DNA of 64,000 nucleotides from Maratus speciosus (GCA_963932465.1 OZ010788.1:674954484-675018483), one strand, 5' to 3'. Positions 46,296 through 56,125 are shown, counted from the stretch's first letter. Numbers and translations: made by a program. The notes: generated from the letters alone by a model not told the origin.

Positions 46296-46520
46296 TGGAC
46301 TTTATTCCAAATCTGGGTTCGAGGCTGAAAAAGTCACGTGATACCGGTAATTTACCCAAAGAACTTCTAACTGATAAGAAGAGAGACTACTGCTGCTTTC
46401 CGTATGAACTGTTTCACCGGCTGGAGGGATTTTTTCATTACGTCAACGAGGCCTTCCCTTCTTTACGCTAGAAGTTCTTACCTTGACCACGTGATCAAAA
46501 CGTAGATGGAATATCATCCA
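46296..46520 (+). mobile_element. MITE of the GGAATATCCTCCA family, copy 1
   Basis: From TGGACTTTATTCCAAATC to GGAATATCATCCA. The body includes GTCACGTGATACCGGTAA, CTTCTAACTGATAAGAAG and CCACGTGATCAAAACG. A fragment of the left part precedes it (46250-46290). Confidence 0.75.
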
Positions 46521-46697
46521 TTTACCCAAAGAACTTCTAACTGATAAGAAGGGAGACTACTACTGCTTTCCTCATGAACTGTTTCACTGGCTGGAGGGGA
46601 TTTACATTATATGTCTATGGGGCTTTGGCCTTCCCTTCTTTACGCTGGAAGTTTTTACCTTGACCACGTGATCATAACGTAGATTGAATATCCTCCA
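46521..46697 (+). mobile_element. MITE of the GGAATATCCTCCA family, partial tandem copy
   Basis: Starts abruptly at TTTACCCAAAGAACTTC and ends TGAATATCCTCCA. The left terminus is missing, so this is a tandem partial duplication of copy 1. Confidence 0.75.
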
Positions 46698-46978
46698 TTC
46701 AATCCGTATACAATGTTAATGTTTGAGCTACCAGATGTTGCTGCAATCGGCAGTTATCGGCTTCAATTTTTTAGAACTTTTTGGAATAGCTGATTGCCAC
46801 ACTATAGTAGAGGACCTTCATATGGGAGAGGCGACGTACGGTGTATATTTGATTGGTTAATGTTGGACAAAACCTAATCGCCAAGGTTTTGTCCTTTTGT
46901 CTTGAAAAGCCTACCTTTATCGCCAAGCTAACGTTTGTTAATTTATTACGCCGAGACCAACGACATGATGTTTCATGA

Positions 46979-47096
46979 CGTTTAAAACGTCACACGGAGT
47001 GATCATCTTTACACGGTGATTGGTACAAAGTAACGCGCCCATCGTTTTGTGCCAATCGTCGTGCAAAGATGATCCATTCCGTGTGACGTTTTAAAA
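46979..47096. mobile_element. Palindromic MITE of about 118 bp
   Basis: TTTAAAACGTCACACGGAGT ... ATCATCTTTACACGG is inverted as GTGCAAAGATGATCCATTCC then GTGTGACGTTTTAAA. Confidence 0.75.
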
Positions 47097-47389
47097 ATCA
47101 GGAACTGACCTTGTATGTTGTTGGTCGCTGTTACACTCATATAATCGAATTCGTCCAGGCAAGTACAGCCAAGTTCTGAAAAAAAAGATGCCCAGGCTTG
47201 CCATAGTTTGGACAAACGCGTCTGTCTAAGCACAGTCTGAGAATCGTATCGTATGTCAACTCTCTCATAAACAGGGGTATCCGGAGGTATACGCCGTATA
47301 CCTTCTGGATTTTTAAAGAAGCTTCCTTTACCCTCTGTTTCTCAAATAAAGCGACAGCGTATACTCTAGCCATGAACTTCGTGATTCTA

Positions 47390-47550
47390 CACTGTTAAAA
47401 ATATCGTGAAAAATTACCTCTGTTTTTCAAGGCTATCTATTTTCTGACCAATGAGAACGCTCCATAGGTTTTTATGCAACGTTCTCATTGGTCAGAAAAT
47501 AAGATAACCTTTAAAAACAGAGGTAATTTTTTACGATACTTTTAACAGTG
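47390..47550. mobile_element. CACTGTTAAAA palindromic MITE, copy 1 (161 bp)
   Basis: CACTGTTAAAAATATCGTGA ... TTTTCTGACCAATGAGAACG inverted to CGTTCTCATTGGTCAGAAAA ... TTTTAACAGTG. TA flanks at 47388-47389 and 47551-47552. Nearly the whole element is one hairpin. Confidence 0.9.
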
Positions 47551-47591
47551 TAGCGTATACCCTCTACCGATAGCGTATACTTTTACGACTA

Positions 47592-47741
47592 TACTGTTAA
47601 AAATATCGTGAAAAATTACCTCTTTTTTTAAAGGCTCTCTGTTTTCTGACCAATGAGAACGCTACATAAACACCTATGCAGCGTTTTCTATGGTCAGAAA
47701 ATAGATAGCCTTGAAAAACAGAGGTAATATTTTTAACAGTG
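47592..47741. mobile_element. CACTGTTAAAA MITE, copy 2 (150 bp)
   Basis: Same hairpin, first base changed (TACTGTTAAAA) and a few bases lost near the right end (GGTAATATTTTTAACAGTG). Only about 40 bp separates it from copy 1. Confidence 0.88.
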
Positions 47742-48149
47742 TGCTCATAAATCTAGGCTCCCTAACTATACTTCCTAGACGCTATAGAACTACGAATAAT
47801 TCTTACCGCGCAAGATATATATTGCCATTGTTCAAACATATCATTAACATACGAAAATTAAGGCAATTTCTTAAAAGTCATTTATATACATGTTTTGTTA
47901 CAAAATCTGTTTGAACAGGTCTCGTTGTCATTGTCATGTCTCAGTTCTATAATGGTATTTTTCTCAAATGTTTTATTTATATATATTAGCAAAAAAGCAA
48001 AAACCTTATTTTATTTTCGTATTCTGGATAGCCTTTTAGCATTTTTCGAAAAAGGCATCCTACAATCGTAGCTGAAACACTGAATTCTACAAAAGTGCTT
48101 CTATAGAAGAGTGGCGACGTGCGAGAAATAAAATTTGATTGGTCTAGAG

Positions 48150-49725
48150 TAAGGGTGCACAACCTTTTTAAGAGAAGGGCCACTTACAAAAAATTCTGGG
48201 ATGTCGAGGGCCACTTCAGTAACACGGAGAGAATTCTATTTTGGGGAGATGATCTGTGGCCTATAATCAGACTTTAAAAATATGGTTTCAGAGGGAGGGA
48301 GCCCTCTCGGGGCTACCCCTCTAGGTTCTCCTATCCATTCAACATATCCAATTCAGTTGGCAATGATATATCAACAGTTTACGTTTGTATATATAACCGA
48401 GCTATAGCAAGAATTATTTAGAAGGAATCATAATATTCCTTGAATTTATTCGGGGGAGTAAATTTTGTTTTATTGAAAGTGCTAAAGAACAAAGGCATGA
48501 AAGCGGCTAGTGCCGAAAAAGATGTGAAATTTATGAACAAACGGAGGGGGGGGGGGGGGGGGTAGTAGCCGATCAACGAAATTTGCGATTTTTCTGCTCC
48601 TGATCTACGAAATTCGCGATTTTTCCGTGACCGATCAACAAAATTTGCGATTTTTATGCACCGGATCGACGAAATTCGCTATCTTTTCGCACCTTATCGA
48701 CAAAATTCACTATTTTTCCGCTCTCGATCGACGAAACTTGTGATTTTTTCGGGCCTGATCGACGAAATTGCGATTTTTTTGTGCCTGACAAACGAAATTC
48801 ACGATTTTTCGCAGCCCGATCGACGCAATTCGCGAGTTTTCCGCGTCCAATCAATGAAATCCGCGATTCTTAACTGACTGACAAAATTTGCATTTTTTTT
48901 TTCCATCGGCAGATTGACGAAATTTCGTGATTTTTTCTCGGATAAACTGACGAAACTCGGGATTTTTTTGCAGCCGATCACCGAATTTTTTCAATTTTTC
49001 CGCGCATCATCGAGAAAATACGCGATTTTCCGTGTCTGATTAACGAAATTTGCGATTTTTCGGTGCCTGATCAACAAAATTCGCGAATTTTTCGTGCCCG
49101 ACTAACGAAATTCGCGATTTTTCGGAGCTCGATCGACAACACACGCGATTTTTCCGTGCCAGATCGACGAAATTTGCGATTTTTCCGAGCCCGATCAACG
49201 AAATTCGCGATTCTTAACTGAAATTTGGAATTGTTTCCACTGCAGATTCACGAAATTCGCGATTAACAGACGAAACACGTGATTATTCCGCAGCCCATCA
49301 ACAAAACTTAAAAATTTTTCCGCTCCTGATCGACAAAATTCGCGATTTTTCCGCACCCGATCAACGAAATTCGTGATTCTTAATTCACTGACGAAATTAG
49401 CGATTTTTTCTCGCGACTGACGAAATTTTCAATTTTCTCTCACTCCATCGACAAAATTCACGATTTTTCCGTGCTTTAATCAACGCAATTTGCGATTTTT
49501 CCGCGCCTGATTGACAAAACTCGCTATTTTTCCGCACCCGATCAACGAAATTCGCGATTCTTAATTGACTGATGAAATTTTCCATTTTTCCCGCGGCAAA
49601 TTCACGAAATTAATGATTTTTTTCTTCGACCTATGGACAAAAATTGCATTTTTTTCCAATTATAAATTGACGAGATTCGCGGGCCACACGTTAACCCATC
49701 GCGGGCCACAGGTTGTGCATCCCTA
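48150..49725. mobile_element. hAT element carrying a minisatellite, 1.58 kb
   Basis: A perfect 8-bp duplication GTCTAGAG (48142-48149 and 49726-49733). Inverted ends TAAGGGTGCACAACCT and AGGTTGTGCATCCCTA, then GGGCCAC on both sides. It interrupts the repeated host unit. No transposase; about 70 percent of its length is a tandem minisatellite. Confidence 0.92.
48565..49690. repeat. Minisatellite, more than 30 units of about 30-35 bp
   Basis: Degenerate units of GATCGACGAAATTCGCGATT followed by TTTCCGCGCCC. Occasional longer units contain TTCTTAACTGACTGACGAAA and repeat with their own higher-order spacing (about 48868, 49211, 49380 and 49560). Reading frames on both strands here are by-products. 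Confidence 0.93.
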
Positions 49726-49733
49726 GTCTAGAG

Positions 49734-50140
49734 ATAGATGATTTTGGACAAAAATAAATCGCCAAGCATCTTGTCATGGTTGCCATCGTCACCAAACTAA
49801 TATGTTTGTTGGCTTGTCTTACTCGTTTTATAGAGCTCGTCCAGTTGATTATAGCCAAGTTCTTTAATATTGATTGCCATAGCTTGGACAGAAACTTCTG
49901 TTTGAGCATACATTCTGTGCATACATCGCTACTCTATAATAGAGGTGTCATTTTCTTTACACGGAGTGTACCTTATATTTTACAACTCTGATCCGCTAAT
50001 TAAATCTGCAAATGAACGAATTTTTTAAAGTATTCAATTGAAAAAAAAAAAAACAATCTGGTTAAAAAATTTCCGTAAAGAAATTTGTAACTTAAGAGAG
50101 CAACAACAGCTGCGGAATTTCGTACAAAACAACTGATTAA
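49734..50140. other. Rest of a host unit, then unassigned
   Basis: Up to about 49990 this is the right part of the repeated unit split by the hAT element. The remainder to 50140 is unassigned. Confidence 0.5.
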
Positions 50141-50322
50141 GGCCGGGATCTAGATAGATTTCTCGCTCTTAGCAAAACGAGATTGACCAATCAGAAGCCT
50201 GCATTTTTGCGAACTTTTCTCTGTTTGTTTACTTCCTAACAGCGAAAAGTTCGCAAAAATGCAGACTTCTGATTTGTCAATCGCGTTTCGCTAATAGCAA
50301 AAAATCTATCTGGATCCCGGCC
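50141..50322. mobile_element. Palindromic MITE with GGCCGGGATC ends, 182 bp
   Basis: GGCCGGGATCTAGATAGATT inverted as AATCTATCTGGATCCCGGCC. The arms continue through GCAAAACGAGATTGACCAAT and TTCGCAAAAATGCAG. No certain target duplication. Confidence 0.85.
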
Positions 50323-50503
50323 ATTGATGCGCCTCTTGCTGGGAAATTGCTGAAGCAATTTCAGTATAATTTTTTTTTTTTTTTTTGGTTATTTTTCTGG
50401 AAAATAAATTCCTTTACAGTAACGATAACTGAAGGAGGGAAAAACCAAATTCTATTTTGTTTGCATTTTCGATTTTACTTTTTTCCGAATGATCACTTTA
50501 TAG

Positions 50504-50807
50504 TACAGCGTCTAGAATTCCTAGTGTGGAAATGTGCTATCCCAACAGTGCTAAAAATTTGTATCCCTTAAATGTGCGACGATACTGCTAAAATCCCAAG
50601 TGTCGATCGCAGCGACGTCTGCGGGATTTGCGTATTACATTGTATAGACTAGCAATACCTTGCAGTTGTAGAAAATACCCTGCAGATGTCGCTGCGATCT
50701 TTATATTTCAGCAGCGTCGTTGCACATTTAAGGGATACAATATTTTAGCACTTTTTTAAGTATTACAGGGATAGACGATTTCCGCACTATATACTCTAGG
50801 CGCTATA
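50504..50807. mobile_element. Palindromic MITE with 8-bp duplication, 304 bp
   Basis: CTTTATAG flanks at 50496-50503 and 50808-50815. Inverted ends TACAGCGTCTAG and CTAGGCGCTATA. The arms share GTGCTAAAAATTTGTATCCC and GATCGCAGCGACGTCTGC (inverted copies). Probably hAT-mobilised. Confidence 0.88.
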
Positions 50808-51150
50808 CTTTATAGTTTAGATAAGTGTCAAAACTGTTAAAAAAAACATTGAAATCGCTTCAGCAGTTCCGGAACAAAAGGTACGCCAGTCTTAGCTGGT
50901 GTGTATTTTTATAACAATGGCAACATACGGCATATAAAATTTAATGGGTTGAGACTATTTTGGACTAAAACGAATCGCCAAGTGTATTTTGGTTAGCCCG
51001 TCATTAACGCTAAGATAATGTTTGTTGACTTGTCTCATTTTCACTTGTCTAACTGAACCGGGAGATTTTCGCCAAGTTCTGGAATATAGGTTTGCCATAG
51101 TTTGGACAAAAATTTCCGTCTGAGCACAGTTTGATAATGAGACCCGTGCG

Positions 51151-51342
51151 AGGCTAACGAAAAAGACAGGCTACCGCGGTGCATCCCAAGTGTCTTTTTT
51201 TACAGACATTTGGGTCACAATCACGTGCTGCTCTTTTCGTGCACCTGCATTGGTGCATTCGAGCATCACGTGACTCCAGTGGGCCGTAAAAAAATATACG
51301 TGGAATGCACCGCGGTAGCCTGCCTTTTGCGTTAGCGTCGGC
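51151..51342. mobile_element. MITE with GGCTAACGAAAAAGACAGG ends, copy 1
   Basis: CCCGTGCG is duplicated (51143-51150 and 51343-51350). The ends AGGCTAACGAAAAAGACAGG and GCCTGCCTTTTGCGTTAGCG are inverted, then CTACCGCGGTGCAT follows on both sides. The core has GAGCATCACGTGACTCCAG. An 8-bp duplication fits hAT. Confidence 0.9.
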
Positions 51343-51370
51343 CCCGTGCGTATGATGACACTCTCATATA

Positions 51371-51532
51371 CACTGTTAAAAATCTGTAGCTTTTGCTACA
51401 TAGTCACTCCATCAATTTGATAGAAAACGGCAACTTCACTATATTATGGAACATTCTCATTGGTCAAAATAGACGTAGTCTATAAAAGCGGTGGAGTGAC
51501 ACTGAAGCAAAAGCTGCAGTTTTTTAACAGTG
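51371..51532. mobile_element. CACTGTTAAAA MITE, divergent subfamily (162 bp)
   Basis: Shares only the outer CACTGTTAAAAA and CATTCTCATTGGTCA with the other copies. The arms are instead TCTGTAGCTTTTGCTACATAG and inverse. TA flanks both ends. Confidence 0.8.
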
Positions 51533-51675
51533 TAGAGGCAAACCTAAGTCTCACTCGTCTAATCGAACTCGTCCAGGCGATTATCGCTAAGTTCAAGAGT
51601 GCAGGTTTGCCATGGTTTGGAAAAAATGTCTGCCTGAGTATAACTCAGTATTCGCTCAGTTCGTATATCGACATA

Positions 51676-51835
51676 CACTGTTAAAAATATCGTGAAAAAT
51701 TACCTCTGTTTTTAAAGGCTATCTATTTTCTGACCAATGAGAACGCTCCATGGGTTTTTATGTAGCGTTTTCATTGGTCAGAAAATAGATAGCCTTTAAG
51801 AGCAGAGGTAATTTTTCGCGATATTTTTAACAGTG
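51676..51835. mobile_element. CACTGTTAAAA MITE, copy 3 (160 bp)
   Basis: TA at 51674-51675 and 51836-51837. Hairpin arms nearly identical to copy 1 (CTCTGTTTTTAAAGGCTATC, TTTTCTGACCAATGAGAACG). Confidence 0.92.
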
Positions 51836-51863
51836 TAGATTGGCGACATATGGGAATATAAAA

Positions 51864-52089
51864 TGGACTTTATTCCAAATCTGGGTTCGAGGCTGAAAAA
51901 AGTCACGTGATACCGGTAATTTACCCAAAAAACTTCTAACTGATAAGAAAGGAGGCTACCACTGCTTTCCGCATGAACTGTTTCACTGACTGGCGAGGGT
52001 TTTTCATTTCGTCTGCCGAGCCTTCCCTTCTTTACGCTAGAAGTTTTTACCTTGACCACGTGATCAAAACGTAGATGGAATATCCTCCA
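51864..52089 (+). mobile_element. MITE of the GGAATATCCTCCA family, copy 3
   Basis: TGGACTTTATTCCAAATC to GGAATATCCTCCA, 226 bp, interior as at 46296-46520. The 87-codon minus-strand frame across it is not conserved between copies. Confidence 0.8.
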
Positions 52090-52449
52090 CTGCTCCTAAT
52101 CTTCTAGAAACGACAAGGTATCTTAGATATGAGAGAGGCGGCATACTAACAATTGATTGGTTGAGACAATTCTGGACAAAACAAAATCGCCAAGCATCTT
52201 GACGAGCCTGCTGTTATTACCGCGGTAATGTTTGTTAACTTGTCTCACTCGTATCATCGAACTCGCACAGTCGAGCATCGCAAAGTACTGGAATAGAAAA
52301 TACTAAGAGCGCGTTCAGAGACCGAAACACGGGTAACTCGGAAAATTGGGGAATGACGTCATACTGGTTTCTCGGTGTAAGGTTGGGTAAAAACGGCTCT
52401 GAATGCTTTCGGGTAAAGTTGCGGGATTTTTTTATTTACATTTACAAAC

Positions 52450-52570
52450 ATGGCGGCAGCTGCACTTTCGACAGTGCAAATAGATTCAATTATCACTTTT
52501 TTTTTAGATGGGATACTGTTCCAAAAGTTAATTTTTATGGGGAATACTATCGCAACAAATATATATCACA
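52450..52570 (+). pseudogene. Short exon-like ORF inside the GAGCGCGTTC element
   Basis: ATG in the context AAACATGGCGG opens 40 codons (MAAAALSTVQIDSIITFFLD at the start) until the nested MITE at 52571. The second copy of the element (minus strand, from about 55149) keeps the same start. Its T run is one base shorter (8 versus 9), which puts a stop in frame, or alternatively creates a TTTTTTTTAG|ATGG acceptor. After GTATCACAG the uninterrupted copy continues GTTTTGC, a weak donor. The ORF may be a first exon of the parent transposon protein or a captured host exon. I do not recognise the protein. Confidence 0.4.
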
Positions 52571-52730
52571 CACTGTTAAAAATATCCTGAAAAATTACCT
52601 CTGTTTTTAAAGGCTATCTATTTTCTGACCAATGAGAGCGCTTTATAGGCGTTTATGTAGCTTTCTCATTGGTCAGAAAATAGATAGCCTTTAAAAACAG
52701 AGGTAATCTTTCACGATATTTTTAACAGTG
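52571..52730. mobile_element. CACTGTTAAAA MITE, copy 4 (160 bp), nested
   Basis: Flanked by CA on both sides. The equivalent uninterrupted site in the second host copy reads TATCACAGGTTTTG (minus strand, about 55027-55040), showing that two bases (CA) were duplicated on insertion. Confidence 0.93.
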
Positions 52731-53143
52731 CAGGTTTTGCTAGCCATTTTAGTCTTCCAAGCGTGAACTGATTTGTCATATGCAAAATTTACATTTATCT
52801 TCTAACTTATCTAAAAGTTAAACTTAGACCAGATGTGTTTTTATTATTATTTTTGTAATATGAAAAAACATAACAATGTGCGATAAAACTGATCAAAACA
52901 GTGCTATTCCGATTAACAGTCACAGTTAAGCTATAAAATGGTAAACAAATCAGATTTCCCAACCACGTGATCACTTTACCCAACAAAATTTTTCAGGTAA
53001 TGTGGGTTCCCCGAAATCTGGGTAATCTCCGGCTCTGAACGGTACGGGGAACTCGGAAAAAGTCACGTGATGTCGGTCTCTGAACGCTTCGGGTTACCCG
53101 TGGTAAACCTGGGGAACCCAGGGTGCGATCCGTGAACGCGCTC

Positions 53144-53342
53144 TAAGTTTGTCATCCCTAGGTTTGGACCATGGAGCTGTGAAAGAGAGGAGAAGAGATT
53201 TCAATCTTGGTTCAAAAATGAGTTCTTTCCCCCTCTCTTGCGTCCGTCATATTTGACTTTGATCGATAGCAGTCCAGTTAGAAGTGTCACGTGGAAGACG
53301 CGGCTAAATATGGCGGTCGCAGGAGAGGGGTAAGAAAAGCTT
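53144..53342. other. Short unassigned stretch
   Basis: Purine-rich GAAAGAGAGGAGAAGAGA near 53182 and AAATATGGCGGTCGC near 53305. No gene seen. Confidence 0.4.
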
Positions 53343-53516
53343 CGAGGCTAACGAAAAAAACAGGCTACCGCGATGCGTTACATGTCTCTTTTTTCAAACA
53401 GCCTGGGTCACGGGATGCTCATATCCAACAATGCAAGTGCACAAAAAGAGCATCACGTGACTCTAGTGGTCTAAGGCGAAAAATACTGTGGCAGCCTGTC
53501 TTTTTCGTTATCGTCG
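53343..53516. mobile_element. GGCTAACGAAAAA MITE, copy 2
   Basis: CGAGGCTAACG start and CGTTATCGTCG end. Flanks AAAAGCTT (53335-53342) and AACAGCTT (53517-53524), an 8-bp duplication with one change. Confidence 0.85.
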
Positions 53517-53524
53517 AACAGCTT

Positions 53525-53861
53525 TGAGGCTAACGAGAAAGACAGGTTACCGCGGTGCATTCTACGTATCATTTTTTACAGACCGCTGGAGTCACGTGAT
53601 GCTTGAATGCACCAATGAAGGTGCGCGAAAAGATCAACTTTTATATTGAAAAGAGTTACGAGATGGCGCTCGTATCAGCATATTGCAGCTGAGCACTGTT
53701 GGAGATTTATGGGATACAAGTTTTTAGCACTTTTTAAAGCATTATAGGAATAGCCGTTTTCCACACTGCATCTTCTAGGCACTGTAACGTCACTCTAGCG
53801 GTATGTAAAAAAAGGCACGTGGGATGCACCGCGATAACCTGTCTTTTTCGTTAGCCTTGCG
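53525..53861. mobile_element. GGCTAACGAAAAA MITE, copy 3, interrupted
   Basis: Begins immediately after the right target repeat of copy 2 and ends before another AACAGCTT (53862-53869). About 53640-53783 is half of the palindromic element of 50504-50807 (GATTTATGGGATACAAG, CACACTGCATCTTCTAGGCA) and splits it. Confidence 0.85.
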
Positions 53862-53939
53862 AACAGCTTCAAGTAACGTCATTTATATCTACTCCTCTTC
53901 TTCATAACTCCATGGTTTAAAAAAACGCGTCTGCCTAAG

Positions 53940-54596
53940 CCATAGAGAAGAGATAGGGGTGGAGAGTGCTTTGGTAATGCTAAAGTTGAACCAAAGTAAT
54001 AGTCACGTGTTTATAATAGTCACGTGACTTTTACCGCTAAGGGCTAGCATATGTTTACGAAAGGAAAATAAACAAATTACCGTATCGTTAAATTAATGCG
54101 AGAATCTTCTTTTACTAATTTAAAACAGATTTTAAGTTGCTTTGTTTTACTTCGTTTACATTTTTGCGCTACTTCACATGCATAATGTGGATGCTGAGTA
54201 CTTTTATATACTTTTTTTCACGACCGGCAACAATTTTTAAATTGCCAAGCAAGCGATAACGAGCGAAATCTGGAAACCTTTACATGAGTAGGGCAGGTCA
54301 TGTTGATGCCGCTTTTCAACGGAATGGAGGATATTCCATCTGCGTTTTGATCACGTGATCAAGGTAAAAACATCTAGCGTAAAGAAGGGAAGGCTCCGTA
54401 GACGTGTAATGTAAATCCCCGCTAGCCAATGAAACAGTTCATCAGGCAAAGCAGTAGCATCTTCCCTTCTTATCAGTTAGAAGTTCCTTGGGTAAATTAC
54501 CGGTATCACGTGACTTTTTTCAGCCTCGAACCCATATTTAGGAATATCCTCCATTCTCTACGGAAAGCACACTCCATTCCTATATCTTCTCTATGG
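53940..54596. mobile_element. Element with 35-bp CCATAGAGAAGA inverted ends, 657 bp
   Basis: CCATAGAGAAGAGATAGG ... GAGAGTGCTTT is inverted as AAAGCACACTCC ... CCTATATCTTCTCTATGG. (C/T)CTAAG flanks both ends. The intact host sequence GTCTGTCTAAGCACAG occurs at 47219-47236. Contains a nested MITE at 54322-54556. Confidence 0.87.
54322..54556 (-). mobile_element. MITE of the GGAATATCCTCCA family, copy 4, intact ends
   Basis: The 16-bp ends GAATGGAGGATATTCC and GGAATATCCTCCATTC are perfectly inverted. The interior is the reverse complement of the copies at 46296 and 51864. Confidence 0.88.
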
Positions 54597-54630
54597 TCTA
54601 AGCACAGTTTGAGTATCATATGTAGACATT

Positions 54631-55290
54631 GAGCGCGTTCACGGACCGCACTCTGGGCTCCCCAGGTTTCCCCGTGGGGAACCCGAAGCGTTCAGAGCCG
54701 GCATCACGTGACTTTTTCCGAGTTTCCCGCAGCGTTCAGAGCCGGAGATTACCCAGATTTCGGGGAACCCACATTACCTGAAAAATTTTGTTGGGTAAAG
54801 TGATCACGTGGTTGGGAAGTCTGATTTGTTTACCATTTTATAGCTTAACTGTGACTGTTAATCGGAATCAATGTTTTGATCAGTTTTATCGCACATTGTT
54901 TCTGTTTTTTCATATTACAATAATAATAATTTGACATATAATAATTTTAACACATAATAATTTGAACGTACCATATTTTCCATCGAATAAATTAATCTCC
55001 GATTCAGCCTAAATTGGCTAGCAAAACCTGTGATACTTATTTGTTGCGATAGTATTCCACATAAAAATTAACTTTTGGAACAGTTTCCCATCTAAAAAAA
55101 AGTGATAATTGAATCTATTTGCACTGTCGAAAGTGCAGCTGCCGCCATGTTTGTAAATGTAAATAAAAAATCCCTCAATTTTACCCGAAAGCGTTCAGAG
55201 CCGTTTTTACCCAACCTTACACCGAGAAACCAGTATGACGTCATTCCCCAATTTTCCGAGTTACCCGTGTTTCGGTCTCTGAACGCGCTC
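54631..55290 (-). mobile_element. GAGCGCGTTC-ended element, copy 2 (inverted)
   Basis: GAGCGCGTTCACGGACCG at 54631 and CGGTCTCTGAACGCGCTC to 55290, flanked by ATT on both sides (54628-54630 and 55291-55293). It is the reverse complement of copy 1 without the nested MITE. The exon-like ORF reads on the minus strand from about 55149. Confidence 0.87.
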
Positions 55291-55591
55291 ATTATCACAT
55301 CGAGGCATGCTGAAAACGACTAGTGTTCTATATCCAGCGTAGTGTTTATTTTTTCGTTATTGATTTTTGAACCACGAGTTTCAGCCTAATATTTGTTCAA
55401 ACTGGGTAATAAACTCCAGCGAAGAATGCCAACATTGACGATTCAGTACGAGTAAGTGAAATGTTAATGAGTATATAATTTAACCTTCCCGTCGTGAATT
55501 ATTTTTAAAAAATCATCTTTTAAATTGATATAATTAAAGGGATTCTAGATTCTTTGTAAAAATTATCTAGTTACATATGATGCCTTGATGC
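55291..55591. other. Short gap, no feature
   Basis: No recognised feature. Confidence 0.4.
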
Positions 55592-55985
55592 TTAAGAGGC
55601 TACTTCACTCGCGCGAAAACATCCGTTCGCTGATCTTAATCCTATGAAAGAAATCTTTTAAGATATCTCGTTTTCAATTTAATATTTTTAAACGTTTTTG
55701 TTACATTGGCTGGCTGAGATCGATCTGTAACAAAGGCAATTTTTTGTTTTTTTATTTTTTTAAGGATGCTTTTGCTTTCGGAAGTAAAAGTGTTCATATT
55801 TAAAAAAACCTGTTAGGAAAATCGAAAAAGTAAAAAAAAAAAGCCTTTGTGCAGATTGTCCTCAGCTACTCAATGCAAAAAAAAAAAAAACATTTTAAGA
55901 TATTGAAATGCGAACGAGCTATCTTAAAAAATTTCTTCCACAAAATTAATTTTGGCGAACGTGTGTTTTCCCGCGATGCTGGTTT
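55592..55985. mobile_element. TTAA fold-back MITE (family B), copy 3, right end decayed
   Basis: TTAAGAGGCTACTTCACTCG start. Inner TGAGATCGATCTGTAACAAAG is inverted as CTTTGTGCAGATTGTCCTCA. The last 30-40 bp no longer match, so the right TTAA is lost. Confidence 0.75.
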
Positions 55986-56125
55986 TCCCCTTCGTCGATT
56001 GCACCATCTGAAAGCAACTTTCCGATGCCGACGTGTAGCGAGTTTTTATCCCCCTCCCCCCTCTAAATTTTAAATATTTTTAATAGTGCTTTAAAATATA
56101 ACTTTGAAATTTTTATGAAAACTCT

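Larger units (their letters stand above)
52307..53143 (+). mobile_element. GAGCGCGTTC-ended element with exon-like ORF, copy 1
   Basis: Ends GAGCGCGTTCAGAGACCG and its inverse CGTGAACGCGCTC. TAA flanks both sides (52304-52306 and 53144-53146), a 3-bp duplication as in PIF/Harbinger elements. Subterminal GAACG(C)TTCGGGT and GGTAACTC/GGGAACTCGG words recur. It holds a short ORF at 52450 and a nested CACTGTT MITE. Confidence 0.85.
46790..54630 (+). repeat. Diverged repeated host unit, about 5-6 copies, riddled with MITEs
   Basis: Units carry, in order: TTGATTGGTTGAGAC, TTTTGGACAAAAC.AATCGCCAAG, TTTGTTGACTTGTCTCACTCG, TCGAACTCGTCCAG and GCCATAGTTTGGACAAA, ending CTGCCTGAGCACAGTTTGA. Copies or parts lie at about 46790-47240, 48100-48149 plus 49734-49990, 50900-51150, 51535-51670, 52135-52300, and 53915-53939 plus 54597-54627. 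Most known insertions in this segment sit inside these units. Confidence 0.7.

Noticed and set aside
47137..47373. 78-codon minus-strand ORF near the first CACTGTT MITE
   Set aside because: Covers part of the repeated host unit and is not kept in its other copies.
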